Assembly: GCA_009760855.2 (NCBI GenBank) | Contig: WPIO01000350.1 | Span: 2,501 to 66,500 of the forward strand | Reading direction: 5' to 3' | DNA: 64,000 nucleotides | DNA from: Cristatella mucedo | Taxonomy: Eukaryota > Bryozoa > Phylactolaemata > Cristatellidae | In this document: one piece after another, positions 50,703 to 61,912 of the stretch | Position numbering within the stretch: position 1 is the stretch's first letter | Layout: every line of letters starts with the position of its first letter | The notes under the pieces: model-generated | Told to the model about the DNA's origin: nothing | What the model saw: the letters and a program-made list of their open reading frames with translations, nothing else | Databases searched by the model: none | Translations under genes and position numbers: made by a program

Positions 50703-51920
50703 TTATGCGCGTCACTGGCTACCAATTAAGAATCGAATCGACTTCAAAATCCTCTTTCGAGTTTACAGGTAAATGCATTAGGTAGATGGTGCCTACACGC
50801 ATGTCCTCAATACTCTTGCACGATGTATTGTGGCAACCCATCGGTAATTCATACCGGAAACTGTGGAGCATGCCTGTGGCTTTTTTCACCACTTAGATTG
50901 ACTTTACACTATGTAAGTCTCACCAAAAAAGTTGACCCCAGCATGACTTAATCTCTATGCTGACGCTTCCCATTTGGGTAGGGGCTCGAGACAAAGGCTT
51001 CAGTCATCGAATACCTTCACCACGACCTTGGTCGAAGCTAGCACCTAATCTTTTCAATTTGAGAGTACCATGGAAGCAGAGGTCATCTGATTAAATAGCC
51101 ACATTAAAGTACCAGACAAAGAAGAACAGCCTTAGTAACTTACACTGCCTGATACATGACTCGAACCCACGAATTGGATAGTGAAGTGTTACTCCTGGTC
51201 AAATACCACGGGCTTCGGAGATATATTTGCTGCTGGGGCAGCCAATTCATGAGGCTCCTGAGCCCTGAAATAAATGTGTCTACTTTTACGACACACTAAT
51301 AATTAAAATGATATTAGACTATAACAATGTGCTTTACATCTGGCATCGAGAGAATCAATTGCTGCATAGGGTCAGTGGATTTTGGGGAAGGGGAAGCCTG
51401 ACCGGAACAAATAAATCTGTAGCATCGACTTGAAGGATGCAAGGTCATTTACAATATTATTACAAAAAATAAAAATGCTTTCGAATAGCGCCCTCACAGA
51501 ACTCAATCTCTTATCAGTCACGTTGCACGTGTTGCAATAGAAGTGTACACGATCATGTGGTTATAGGTCATTGCAGTTACTTAATCAGATAACGGCAAGT
51601 TTCACACTTTTGCTGCATACGAGCTTTAGGTTCGTCGTCAAAAGATTGCGATATAGTGCGAGGGTCGGCGAAATGACTTGAAGGTAAAGAGAGGGTCGTG
51701 TGAGTGCTTGACGGAGGAGCACGGAATGTGATAGGTAGGCGGGTGTTAGCAAGCAAAGACACATGTTAGCAAGACTGAGAATCTCGAAAATGATTATATG
51801 CTTGACATGGAGCCAGTCAAGCACAGACGGAGGTGAGGGATTTATAAATAATATTAAATACAAGCTGATTTAAGTGCCTCTTTTGTATAGCAACAGGTGG
51901 TAATAAAGGATCATCCACCA

Positions 51921-52340
51921 CAATCGTGACATTACTCCATTTCTCAGTGACCTTTATTAGCTTTCAATCAAGAATCGAACCAATTTTAAGATTTATCGCT
52001 CACTTTCAAGTTCATTTACTCTCGTGCTCTGGCTTCTACCTATCCTAACTACTTCCTAATCAGTGCCTTCGTGCCACTGGCTCTTCTGAATCTCTTATCG
52101 TTTAGCTAACCTCTAGGGGACCCGATTACACAACTCAAGTGCTACGACTGTGTCTGAGCTCATGCCGGTATCTCTGAATCGTTCTTTCCAGTCATCATAC
52201 ATTAATTACGTCCGATCTACATTAGTCATGAATTTTTTTTATCGCGTCTGATATTTTTCCTGCTCTTTTTCTGTTTTAAAAATTGTTTAAATCCATTGTC
52301 TGCTCCCTAAATGATGAACAGCAAACGCTGTTTATGCTTT
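51921..52340 (+). mobile_element. LINE family A C-terminal remnant
   Basis: CGTGACATTACTCCATTTCTCAGTGACC corresponds to RxITPLLADLH, followed by traces of FKVLSLTFRS and PAYLS. It marks the inner end of the left arm. Heavily degraded. Confidence 0.6.
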
Positions 52341-52344
52341 TGAG

Positions 52345-53825
52345 CGAGCTGCAGGAAGCTCTCATGCATCACACCTTAGTCTTCATGGTGGTGTAGAGTC
52401 GCGTATATAGGGACCTACGAACATACCAAACATGCAGTAGAGGATAAAGCTTAATTTTGTAGGGATTGGTTTTAATGCGTTGGCAGATCCTTGGCCCTCC
52501 CCCCGGCCGGTGGCGGTGCAGGTGGATCCTGTGAAACTATTATTGAGTTCAGCCCTAGGGGCATGAAGATTGTAGTGAATTGTGGCAGATTGATGACCGT
52601 CTTTCATGATAGAGGCAACGACATAGACTGAGAAACTTAAACGCTTCGTTATTATGCCGTTTGATCAGACATGCCTTCTCTTTTTATGCAACATAAAAAA
52701 GATCTTTGGCAGACTCCCTAACAGTGGCAGAATTAGATACCAAATGCATCCTATTATGATGAAAAGGTTACAAAAATCCTAGTAAACATAATAGGCCACA
52801 TAGCTGGGCACACTACTTGTAGGTGTAATGGTGATGCTGCAGGGACGACAAGCATATATAAAATCTGATATACACTGTGCGATGGCATGTGAGGGGCAGC
52901 AGTCGCTCGTGGTAGCTGCCTCTCATACAGTTTGTTGTTTCTTTTAGTGTTGTCTTCATAAATAGCTTGGAAGTAGTGAGCTTGGATGGAAATCTACTTA
53001 CTCAAGCCCTTGGAAGAATTGCATTCCTTCTGCTGCTGCTGCTGATGTACCTGGCAAGGTCGTGAAATGTTCTTGCAGGTATAATTGGCCCAGCTGTACC
53101 ATGTACAGTTTATAGGAAACTATACTTGCAATGCTCGTGGTTATCTCCTAAATTGTTTTGAGGACTTTAGTTACCGGTAAGCCGATGGCTAGAAACTGTC
53201 TAACTTGCCCTCGAAGTTCTATGGACAAGTGATATGAGGGTACTCGAGTGTTCTTAGTTGTGAAGGTGCAAGGACTACAATCCAAGATTGTTATAATCTA
53301 GCAATCCATTATGTTTCGTTTATGCTCCTAAGTTAAAAATACCTGCTTTTCTCGAACAACCCACAGATACTCTTCTTCTTTAGAACAAGGGCAGCAATTG
53401 GTGGTTTACAGTTTTTTTTAATTAGCCGGCACATTTTGGGATAGGTTTTTGTGCGTGGTTGTAAGGCATTAATTTAGAGACAAGGGACCCTTTGGGAAAC
53501 CACTTAAACTCGGATTGAGAACATTCTGTGAGCAGCATGCTAGAGTCGTGGCTTCTTTTTAAATGTCAACTCAAAGGCTGTCGTGACATCTGTTGGTACT
53601 TGAGTTCCAGGCTCGGAGAGCAGCAGATAGCTGTCCTAGACAGGTGGGATTGTGTGTTCGCATTCCCAACCCAGGTGGTGGGTTTTAGTTCCACTGCAGC
53701 CAATTCATTAATACCTACTGCCAGCTGGATTGATGCGATTACGGTTGCTACTCTGCTATATAAATTAGGCTTTTAAATTGGTGAATTTTGCTAAAACGAC
53801 AATGCTAAAACAATAACTAAAAATA
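52345..53825. other. stretch without a supported gene, inside the inverted repeat
   Basis: Frames at 52,383-52,607 (minus) and 53,528-53,776 (plus) lack recognisable motifs. A short CTG run (TCTGCTGCTGCTGCTG) lies near 53,030-53,045. Confidence 0.4.
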
Positions 53826-53827
53826 AA

Positions 53828-54465
53828 AATAAAAAATGCTACAATTCAGGCTTGTTTGCACAAGGATACCATGTCTAAGTTTGTCCGTGCATTTGTGACA
53901 TTCCACATTGACTTCGGTAACTTGATTCTTACTGGCTTAGTGGCATGTACAATGACGCGATTAGAGCTTGTGCAAAACTCTGCAGCTAGACTCGTCTGTC
54001 GTGAGCATCGCAGTGGTCACATCACACCACTTTTCGTCGACTAGCACTGGCTACTAGTCAAGCAATAGATCGACTTCAAGGTTTTGTCGCTCACTTTTAG
54101 GTCACGTCATTCTTTGGCTCCAGCCTACCTCACATAACTAATCCCCACCAGTCATGGCATTGTACCACCCGCTTTTCACAATTCTACTGTTTAGCAATAC
54201 CTCATACAAACCTGAAATCCTTTGGAGACTGAGCATTTAGTTTGTATGCTCCCAAAGCATGGACCTCCCTTTCGACCTGCGTCAGAAGATCCCCTGACTT
54301 GACCACGTTTAAAAATTTTTAAAACCCACCTTTTTAGGACAGCATTGATTGGGTACCCGTGATTCTTCCCTCTTGTGCTTATGTGGGCTGACTCTGTCAA
54401 TGCCGGAGCTAATCACATTTGCATGCTCACCCAGTACATGTCACCCCTAACCATGCTGCCTTCGG
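53828..54465 (+). mobile_element. LINE family A C-terminus, truncated at both ends
   Basis: HKDTMSKFVRAFVTFHIDF, LVQNSAARLVCREHRSGHIT, a degraded PAYLT region and CTGAGCATTTAGTTTGTATGCTCC. It lacks the AGATTGAGTTCTCTG tail and runs directly into the GCAGCTCG array at about 54,465. Confidence 0.85.
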
Positions 54466-56915
54466 GAGAGAGGAAGCAGCTCGCAGCAAGGAGGCAGCAG
54501 ATTGCAGTCGCAAGGAGGCATCGCAATATAGCTCGAGGCAGATAGCTACAGCTCGCGAAAGCTCGTGGCAGCCAGCAGTAGCTTGCTGCAGATCACAGCA
54601 GGTCTCGGCAGCTGGTGGCAGCCATCGCCAGCTCACATTACCTCGCGGCAGCTGTAGGTAGGTCGAGGCAGGTCTCTGCAGCTCGAGGCTGATCGTGGCT
54701 TTTCCCTGCAGCTCGCGACAGATCGCAGTACATCGTTACAGATTGGGAATGTTCGCTATAGTAAGGCTGCAAGGCTAGTTTTAAGTCCTAGGAGTTTGAG
54801 CGTGTGTCTTATTTGCTAAGAGAGCCAAGATGGATGCCGATTGAGCAACGGATACAGAGAAAAGTTCTCACACTGACCCACAAGGCCAGCCACAGCTAGG
54901 CTCCTTCGTACCTAGCTGAACTGCTGCATCACTTTCAGCTTGTTCCCGCCCTCAGGTCCGGTGTGGACAATAAATTAGCTGTTCCATTCCTCGTCTTAAG
55001 ACCGTTGATGACAAAAGCTTGATCTGTGCAGGTCCTAGACCGTGAAACTCGCTTCCATAAATCTCACACAACGTTACCTACTCTCCTACTGCTGACTATG
55101 GCACATCTTTTTCAGCGATCATGAGCTACTCACTACCTCGACTGCTCTTCTGACTTTGCCATGCTTTGAACTTTTTCTTTGTTGCGTGAGATGAAGTGTG
55201 TTGGCTATCGAATGCGTAACGAAAGCCGCTTAGGCTGCGATTGCGCTATACAAAACTCTCCTGCCGAACACCCACATAGTCTTGATGACTTTGTGGAGTT
55301 ACAGATACAAGCACATACAAGGTCACGGCAGCCCCCACTTGCTCGGACCAGGTCGAGGCAGGTCAAGGCAGCTCATGGTAGTTCGTAGCAAATCGAAACA
55401 GCTTTCGGACAATATGGGCAGACCGCGGCAGGTCATTGCAGCTCGAGTCAGCTCACTGCAGCTCGCAGCAGCATGGGCCAGTTTGGGACAACTTGCGGAA
55501 GCTCCAGTCAACTCGCTACAGCCCGCAAGAGCTCACGGCTAATCGCCGCAGATCGTGGCTGCTCGAGTCACCTTGGTTGTGAAAGCTCGCGGCCTAACAG
55601 CTTGCTGCCGGTTGTTGCAGCTCGTGGAAGCTCGCTGAAGGGTGGTGCAGGTCACGGAACGTCGTTGCAGTTGTGGCAGCTCACGGCAGCTCATGTCAGA
55701 TGGCGGCTCATCTAGGCAGGTTGCAGCAGCCCCTACCGGCTTGGAAAATGTGGCAGCTGTTCCAGCCGCTCGTCACAGCTCTCAGCAGGTCAAGGCAGAT
55801 CATGGCAGGTCGTGTCATTTTTGAGCATGTACGTCAGGACAGCTCCCACTCGTTGGGATAAGCTCTCAGCATGTGGTGACAGCTCCACCAGCTCGGCAGC
55901 ACGCGAAATCTTCCGTCGGCTCTCGGTAGCTTGCATAATCTCGCCTCATCTTGAAGTAGCTCTTCAGTTCACAGCTGCTCGCGACAGATAAGGGAAGATC
56001 AAGATAACTCGCAGCAGCTTGTGGTAACTCACGGCTACTCGCAGCAGCTCGTGGCAGCTCGCCGCAGCTCGAGGCAGCAAGCAGCAGCTGGCAGCAGGTC
56101 ATGACAGCTCGTGCCAGCTCGCGGTAGAGAAATGACATCTTGCTGGGAAGGGCTGCAGCTCACGGCAGATAAGCAGCAGCTCATAGTGAAGAGGTGGAAC
56201 ATCACTGAATGTAAGATGGCAGCCAGAGGCTGCTCACGGTAGCTCACGTAAGCTTTCGGCAGCTCGCGGCAGCTTGAGACAGCTCGTGGCAGCTTGCTCA
56301 AGCAGAAAGCAGCTGGCGGCAGATTGTGGCAGCTTGCGGCAGAGATTGGGAATCTCTGCAAGCAAAAGCCTGCAGCTCAAAGCATAGAGGCACCAGATCG
56401 GGGAAATTCAGACGGCAGCACGAGCTGCTTGCTTATGCTCGTGTCAGGTTGTGGTAGCTCGCGGCAGCTAGAAGAAGCTTTTGTCAGCCTGATACGGTTC
56501 GCAGCAGAGTTTTGGTATCTTACTGGGAAGAGGTTTCAGCCCACGGCAGGGTGATGGTGGTTCGAAGCTTAAAGGTGGCAGAAAGGAAGACTGTAGCTCA
56601 CGGTAGCTTTCAGTAGGTCGCACCTGCTCGCCGTTGTGGCTCCTCCTGGCTGCCCGTGAGAGCATTACCCAGCTAGTTGTAGCTCCCACCTGATCGCGGC
56701 AGCTCACTGCAGGTCGTGGCCGGAGCCTGGCAGCTCGCGAGCCAGAGGCTGCAGCTCCCAGCCCAGAATTGGCAGATCATGAAAATTGAGACCTCAGCTC
56801 AAGGCAGCTCACGTCAGCTCGTGGTACTACTCGGATGCTCGCCGTAGCTCATGGAAGCTCCCAGCTGCTCGCCGATGCACGTGTAAGCTCGCAGGGGCTC
56901 TAAAAAGTGAAGACG
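54465..56915 (+). repeat. degenerate GCAGCTCG array, about 2 kb, split by a LINE
   Basis: Dense repeats of the core GGCAGCTCG or GCAGCTCGCG with variable 2-15 bp spacers, for example CGCGGCAGCTCG-, GTGGCAGCTCG- and AGCTCACGGCAG-type units, occupy 54,465-54,750 and 55,320-56,915. There is no fixed period and repeat order is irregular. A LINE family B fragment interrupts it. Frames of 60-108 codons on both strands, rich in Ser, Cys, Arg and Leu, come from the repeat and are not called as genes. Confidence 0.9.
54830..55318 (+). mobile_element. LINE family B C-terminus and 3' end inside the array
   Basis: PIEQRIQRKVLTLTHKA, a PSYLAELLHHFQLVP region, LNRETRF-like degraded residues, then TTGTTGCGTGAGATGAAGTG, ACGAAAGCCGCTTAGGCTG and CACCCACATAGTCTTGATG. 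It ends at about 55,318, where the GCAGCTCG repeats resume. Confidence 0.85.
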
Positions 56916-57109
56916 CCACATGCAGCCAAGAGACAGTGGCGACAGCGATCAGAAAATGTTGTCTATGCGTTTCATCCATTAACGTTCTGACTGCCGTTGA
57001 TGGTCGTAATGCTAATTTCACCAATAATGTGCCTCGTATCGTCAAGTACAGTGCAAGCGGTTACAATGTGATCAGAGTATGTTCACTAGTCACTGCAAAA
57101 ATAAATTAA

Positions 57110-57750
57110 ACGATGGTATTTTCGACCGTTATTGCAATTACTGCAGTGCCGTGTTATTATAAACAGTCCACCATCACATTAAAGCAAGTCGCGATTGGAA
57201 ATGTTTTCTACCCGATCACAGGTATGAAGGTAACGATCGCAGTCAACGATCGTAGTACAGATTAGCAGTTTCCTATGCTTTCATAATGTCAGTAACTTGC
57301 ATTTATTTACAAACTGATTTCATTATGTTTTCCAGTAAACGCATAAAAAAATAAGCGATCAGATCTGTCAATCGTGATAACGATACTGTGATGAAATTGT
57401 TACCATCATATAAAACCAAGTGGACCTCAACCATGTTTCGTACCTATCACAGGCATGCACGAAGCGAACCCTGCTGGCGATCGGAATACCATTTATTACG
57501 ATGCTTTGCTTTCACAACGTCGGTAACATTACTTTAAATCAAATAACGAACACATTACATTTGCTATTCATCCCGTGAATACAATTTAGGATCGCATCGT
57601 CGATCGTGAGTGAGGTTACTGTGAGGTCGTGCTTTTGTAAGAACACGTAATTATTGAGTCAAAGCTCGTGGTGATCAGAATATATTTTCTACCCAGCACT
57701 TGCATGAACGTAACGACCGCCATTGACTATCCCAATACCGATTTCTGAGA
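57110..57750 (+). repeat. diverged satellite, period about 240 bp, about 3 units
   Basis: Recurring blocks TTTTCTACCCGATCACAGGT, ATGAAGGTAACGATCGC and CTATGCTTTCATAATGTCAG occur near 57,208, 57,440 and 57,690 with many substitutions (TTTCGTACCTATCACAGGCA; TTTTCTACCCAGCACTTGCA). No coding sequence. Confidence 0.6.
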
Positions 57751-57954
57751 TGCTGTGATGAGGTTTGTCCCGGATAAGACATCGCATAATTTTTGTCCAA
57801 CCTCGGTTCCACCTTCGGTTGTCCAAAAATTAACCGATATTGTACCGTGAAAAAACTTTCATCACTAATATATTGTCAATTGTATGACTTTGTTTACTAA
57901 AATGCAGGCCATTATTAAACTAATTTATTACAGCGAAGATATTTTTACCTAATG

Positions 57955-58240
57955 TAGACAACTTCTTACGCAACGACATCTACTCTCCAACTGCCGACTA
58001 TGGCACATCTTTTTCAGTGGTCCTGAACTGCTACTTCTATGCTACTCACTACCTCAACTGCTCTCCTGACTCTGCTATGCTTCCCACTTTCTCTTTGTTG
58101 CGTAAGACGAAGTCTGTTGGCTACCGAATGGGTACCGAAAGCCGCTTAGGCTGTGAGTGCGCTATACAAAACTCTCCAGCGTAACACCCCCATGTCTTTA
58201 TGACTTTGTGGAGTTACTGATGGAGAGACATTACATTCTT
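57955..58240 (+). mobile_element. LINE family B C-terminal and 3' end
   Basis: CTTACGCAACGACATCTACTC, AACTGCCGACTATGGCACATC, CTACTTCTATGCTACTCACT, GTTGCGTAAGACGAAGTCTG, ACCGAAAGCCGCTTAGGCTG and CTCTCCAGCGTAACACCCCC, ending GAGAGACATTACATTC. It lies directly at the left edge of the AT-rich island. Confidence 0.9.
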
Positions 58241-59590
58241 CACAACAAAGACAAAGAAATGCTTTTCCTTTTGAAGTTAAAAGAATAATGAATAATGATT
58301 TTGATTCACCAAGACGAAAATATGTTGGAAAAAAAGGTAGACATAATAGAGTTGGTTTCAACGAACTAATTGTAATTTGAAGTGGAACCTCCTTGATACA
58401 CCTATTCTAGATTTAGATAGTTCATTTATAGATATTTCTTATAGAGATTTGTTATGCATGTGATACAATAATGGAATGAAGAAGTAAGATAAATGAAATG
58501 CTAGAAGAAGCAAATAAAGTATATATAACACAAAAAAATAAACATGGTGTGCACATTTAATAATTATATATATATAAATTATTAAAATCTGATTTATAAA
58601 AAATTTAATCGATCCTAATGATGGTGTAAAACTTGGTTATCTTAATAGAATATCAGATGGAAATGTAGAAGTAATAAATTTCAATTGTATTAGGATCGTA
58701 GATCAAACGCAAAATTATAAATTTAGTTGCAGTTTTGATAATGAAAATTCAAAACAACATTTATTTGTAGCTAGAATAAATTATATGTATAAAAATATCA
58801 AAACAATACTTGCTCCTGATCTTCCAACCAACTAGAACAAACAACTTTGTACGTGGAAGTTTTATTCTTGATAATAATCATAAACTAGCAGTAGGCTTAC
58901 CAAAACGATGTCCATTTAACAGTAAATTATAAATTAAACCAATAAGTATTATTGTTTACAAAGCGATACAATATTCTGTCAAGTAGAAGTACTTTAAAAA
59001 TGAATTGATCATTGAGTTTCAATTTAAATAAAATAATAAATGTTGGAGAAACTGTAGATTTATTTGAATCTGATTATAAATTATTTGCTGATAGCAATTA
59101 TGTAAGGAATGACTCAGATCAATACATAACTGGTAATTTATCTGCCAACTCAAAAAAGTATGTGAATTTTTTAGATGCTATTAACGGAGGTGGTGTTGCA
59201 ACAAAAAATACCTTGATCAAAATTAAGGTGATGTATATTACAATAATAAGAAAACTATCAATGAAAAATAATTGCAAATAAATTGAAAATCGAAAGATAT
59301 GATGCAATTTTTCATAATTATCTACCAAACGATTTAATTGATTTAAGATTATCACCTCATTTCTACTTAAGATGTGGAACTATACCATACTATGATATTA
59401 TTTTGGTTGTAATGTTGGCAGTATTTTATATAATGGTAATTTGACTGTTAACAGAGTAATTAATATTTGAGATACAAGTAAATTTCAACGAAATAATAGA
59501 TATGCTTTATTTAAATTTTCAGATATACATATAAAAACCATAATTCTCAACCTAAATAATACGATTTAGCGATTTTAAAAATATTACTTC
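58240..59590 (+). pseudogene. decayed intronless reading frames, AT-rich island, plus strand
   Basis: A, K, N, I and D-rich codons continue through a succession of frames broken by frameshifts and stops: 58,240-58,378, 58,383-58,465, 58,487-58,558, 58,602-58,834, 58,838-58,932, 59,012-59,281 and 59,283-59,580. The longest intact frame, 59,012-59,281, reads about 89 codons and includes YVNFLDAINGGGVATKNTLI. The unit could be one large structural-type protein or two. I do not recognise it. Base composition is far more AT-rich than its flanks, and no splice sites are needed. Described as broken; no restored product is given. Confidence 0.45.
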
Positions 59591-59789
59591 TCAACACTGT
59601 TAAATGTTAAGGTGATGATATTTTCACCTATTCTCTTATTTCTCTATATCTAATAAGATCACATTGTTTTGCTATTCCTGAAATATAAGATTGACCAACT
59701 AAAAGTTTATATTCTTTTAAAGCAGGTATACTTTTTCACACAACATCATTAAGTAATGAAAAGATTATATTGATAGGTATTAAGCAAAA

Positions 59790-60372
59790 ATTAAAAACTC
59801 CTTTAAACTCTGTTTTAGTAATCCTACAATAAAATATGGACATGTTGATAATCAACATTTTCAAGTAACTAATATCATTGAAAAATCTAGATTTGGTAAA
59901 TATTCTAATGGAAATGCCGAGCTGGTTTGGTCCTGTGGTTAAGGTAATCGCCCTGACCAAGGTCTGACCGAGGTCGTGGGCTTGAGCTTCGAGGCATATG
60001 TGAAGCGCATGAATAGAGATTAAGATCACTTAGGGCGCTATATAAATGAATTATATTTATATTTAAAATACATACATTCAATTTAGTTTTAATTATTTAC
60101 CCATGGATACTACTTTTATTACTGATAAAGATAATATGGAAATTAGTATTGTAAAAAATTTAATCTTATCAAATTCAAAGACAAATATTTTGTAGATCCT
60201 TCTTTAATTTATATACCTGAATTAAGTTATAGTTCAGAGGAAGTAGATTATACTGATATAATACCTAAAACTAATTCAACAACACCTACTGATACAACAA
60301 ACGATACCTGCTGATACAATTTATCTTTTTGGGGTTGGTTATCCTCCTGTTTCTGATGTTAGTGATTTTTAA
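59790..60372 (+). pseudogene. decayed reading frame interrupted by a SINE
   Basis: Coding-like sequence (FQVTNIIEKSRFGKYSNG near 59,860-59,915) is cut by a SINE-2 at 59,928-60,062. It resumes after ATG at 60,101 with a frameshift near 60,170, then a Thr/Pro/Asp-rich segment and a second frameshift near 60,300, ending at TAA 60,370-60,372. Whether both sides of the SINE were one gene is inference. Product unrecognised. Confidence 0.4.
59928..60062 (+). mobile_element. SINE-2, sense copy inside the AT-rich island
   Basis: GAGCTGGTTTGGTCCTGTGG, GACCAAGGTCTGACCGAGGT, a B-box-like GTGGGCTTGAGCTTCGAGG, GCATATGTGAAGCGCATGAA, then AGAGATTAAGATCACTTAGG and GCGCTATATAAATGAATT. Its GC content contrasts with the island around it, showing that the island was already part of the host genome when the SINE jumped. 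Confidence 0.88.
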
Positions 60373-60737
60373 ATCTTGCAATCGATGGTCTCTTCAATCA
60401 ATTCTTCTGGTGGGTCACCACTCTTTCCAGCATCTATTTCGGTCTATAATTGTTTCCTTAGTTCTGTTAATTTAAAGTATGCTTCAGATTTCAGGCTATC
60501 TTTTCTATTTTCAAGTCTTTGAGGAACTCTTCAAAGATTGAACTAACTTTAGTGAATATGTTCAGAGTGATTGATTCTTAGTGCTTTGTATTCTAGTACT
60601 ATTTTGACAGCATCTAACAAAGTTGACCTAATATCGTTATTTCAACCCATTGGATAAGAACAGATTTTAAAGTTTGAATACTGTTGTCCTTGTGCTTCAT
60701 TAAGACAATAGTGACCTCTTGTTTAAACTGAATCCAT
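60369..60737 (-). pseudogene. decayed reading frame, minus strand
   Basis: ATG at 60,735-60,737 opens a frame with an early TAA, then a coding-like stretch with NEAQGQQYSNFKICSYPMG, a TGA, DAVKIVLEYKALRI, further breaks, and a C-terminal acidic part (TEIDAGKSGDPPEELIEE) ending at TAA 60,369-60,371. A helical or coiled-coil character is suggested for the last third. Its stop overlaps the stop of the opposing plus-strand frame. Unrecognised. Confidence 0.45.
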
Positions 60738-60790
60738 TTTCTGTAATGTTATTTTTATTTTGTTTTTATTAAAATTAGTTGAACAATAGT

Positions 60791-61086
60791 TCATGCAGAA
60801 GCAGGTGCGTCAGCAGATATTTGTGCCTGTGTTGCTAGTGCTGCTGTGTTTGTTTTATGTATCGCACTTGAACCATCAGAAATATCCGGTAGAACTGCAT
60901 AACATTCATCTTTGACGATTCCAGAGATATCAGGTTTAACACCAGATGCTCCTGAGATAACAGTAGAAAGTGTTGGAAATTGACCTGCAATCCGTGTAGT
61001 ATAACCAGCGATTTCTCCTGGTGTATCTAGAAGAGCATCAACTTTAGCTTTTATTTTTTATCAAGTTTTGCTGTTACGTCTGCCAT
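60791..61086 (-). pseudogene. decayed small reading frame, minus strand
   Basis: ATG at 61,084-61,086 begins MADVTAKLDKK, then a TAA and a one-base shift, after which an open stretch reads VDALLDTPGEIAGYTTRIAG and SGASGVKPDISGIVKDECYA to TGA at 60,791. Ala/Thr/Ser/Gly-rich, as in small structural proteins of viruses or phages, though that is only a resemblance in composition. It starts 24 nt after the stop of the upstream ORF. Confidence 0.45.
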
Positions 61087-61110
61087 TTTTCACATAACTA
61101 TCGTTTGTGC

Positions 61111-61296
61111 TTAAATATCATATTCATCTAGATAGAATTTCTTAACAGATGTATCAGTCATTACTAAGATATCTGAATCAAGTTGTTGTTCATCGTAAGA
61201 AATCATTCTTGATTTAACAAGATGATATACGTAAGCTTTTAGTGCAATAGCACTCATTGCAGGCTTTGGGTCATTATCATCAAAAGTTGCCACCAT
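61111..61296 (-). CDS. small intact ORF in AT-rich island, 61 codons
   Basis: MVATFDDNDPKPAMSAIALK, KAYVYHLVKSRMISYDEQQ and a C-terminus VKKFYLDEYDI. It is the only undamaged frame on this strand of the island and has balanced, non-repetitive composition. It sits between two damaged minus-strand frames with short gaps (24 nt to the next ATG). A pyrimidine/ATT-rich stretch ending in AG just before its ATG could be a splice acceptor. No family recognised. Confidence 0.45.
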   Translation of the reverse strand: MVATFDDNDPKPAMSAIALKAYVYHLVKSRMISYDEQQLDSDILVMTDTSVKKFYLDEYDI

Positions 61297-61354
61297 TTTC
61301 CTATAATAATAATAAAAAAACTACTTGCACACAAATTTACCTAACAAACGTAAT

Positions 61355-61714
<360 letters not shown>

Positions 61715-61741
61715 TTGCGGTTGCCAACCTGCCGAAACCCG

Positions 61742-61912
61742 AAATGGCACACTAGGTAAGGAGGTTGCTTTTGACGACCTTGGTCAGGAGGTCGTGGGCT
61801 CCAATCTTGTGGTGGGTGATTCTTTATCGCCACCTCAAGCAGTGCTTATAGCCGTCATAGCTCTTCTGTCGCTATAAAAAAGAGGCTGTTAAATCAGCTA
61901 GTATTTAATATT
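61742..61912 (+). mobile_element. SINE-1, sense copy, at the inner edge of the right arm
   Basis: GGCACACTAGGTAAGGAGG (A-box-like), GGTCGTGGGCTCCAATCTTG (mutated B box), GTGATTCTTTATCGCCACC, GTCGCTATAAAAAAGAGGC and CAGCTAGTATTTAATATT. The left arm keeps only the 3' half of this SINE (51,866-51,925), with an internal deletion. Confidence 0.85.

Larger units (their letters stand above)
49767..51925 (+). repeat. long inverted repeat, left arm
   Basis: Reverse-complement partner of 61,805-64,000. Equivalent positions sum to about 113,762-113,768, so only a few small indels separate the arms. One is a 6-bp insertion (ATGGCT) in the right arm near 62,530. Identity is very high: an 87-codon frame at 49,814-50,077 differs from its mirror at 63,690-63,953 by one residue. 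The arm contains antisense SINE-2 (50,275-50,412), a LINE family B 3' end (50,480-50,702), further SINE remnants and a LINE C-terminal trace (51,585-51,863 minus). The match ends inside a SINE-1 piece at about 51,925. Confidence 0.95.

Noticed and set aside
54419-57109. About a dozen Cys/Ser/Leu/Arg-rich ORFs on both strands
   Set aside because: All arise from the GCAGCTCG array; no ORF keeps a domain and strands are equally open.
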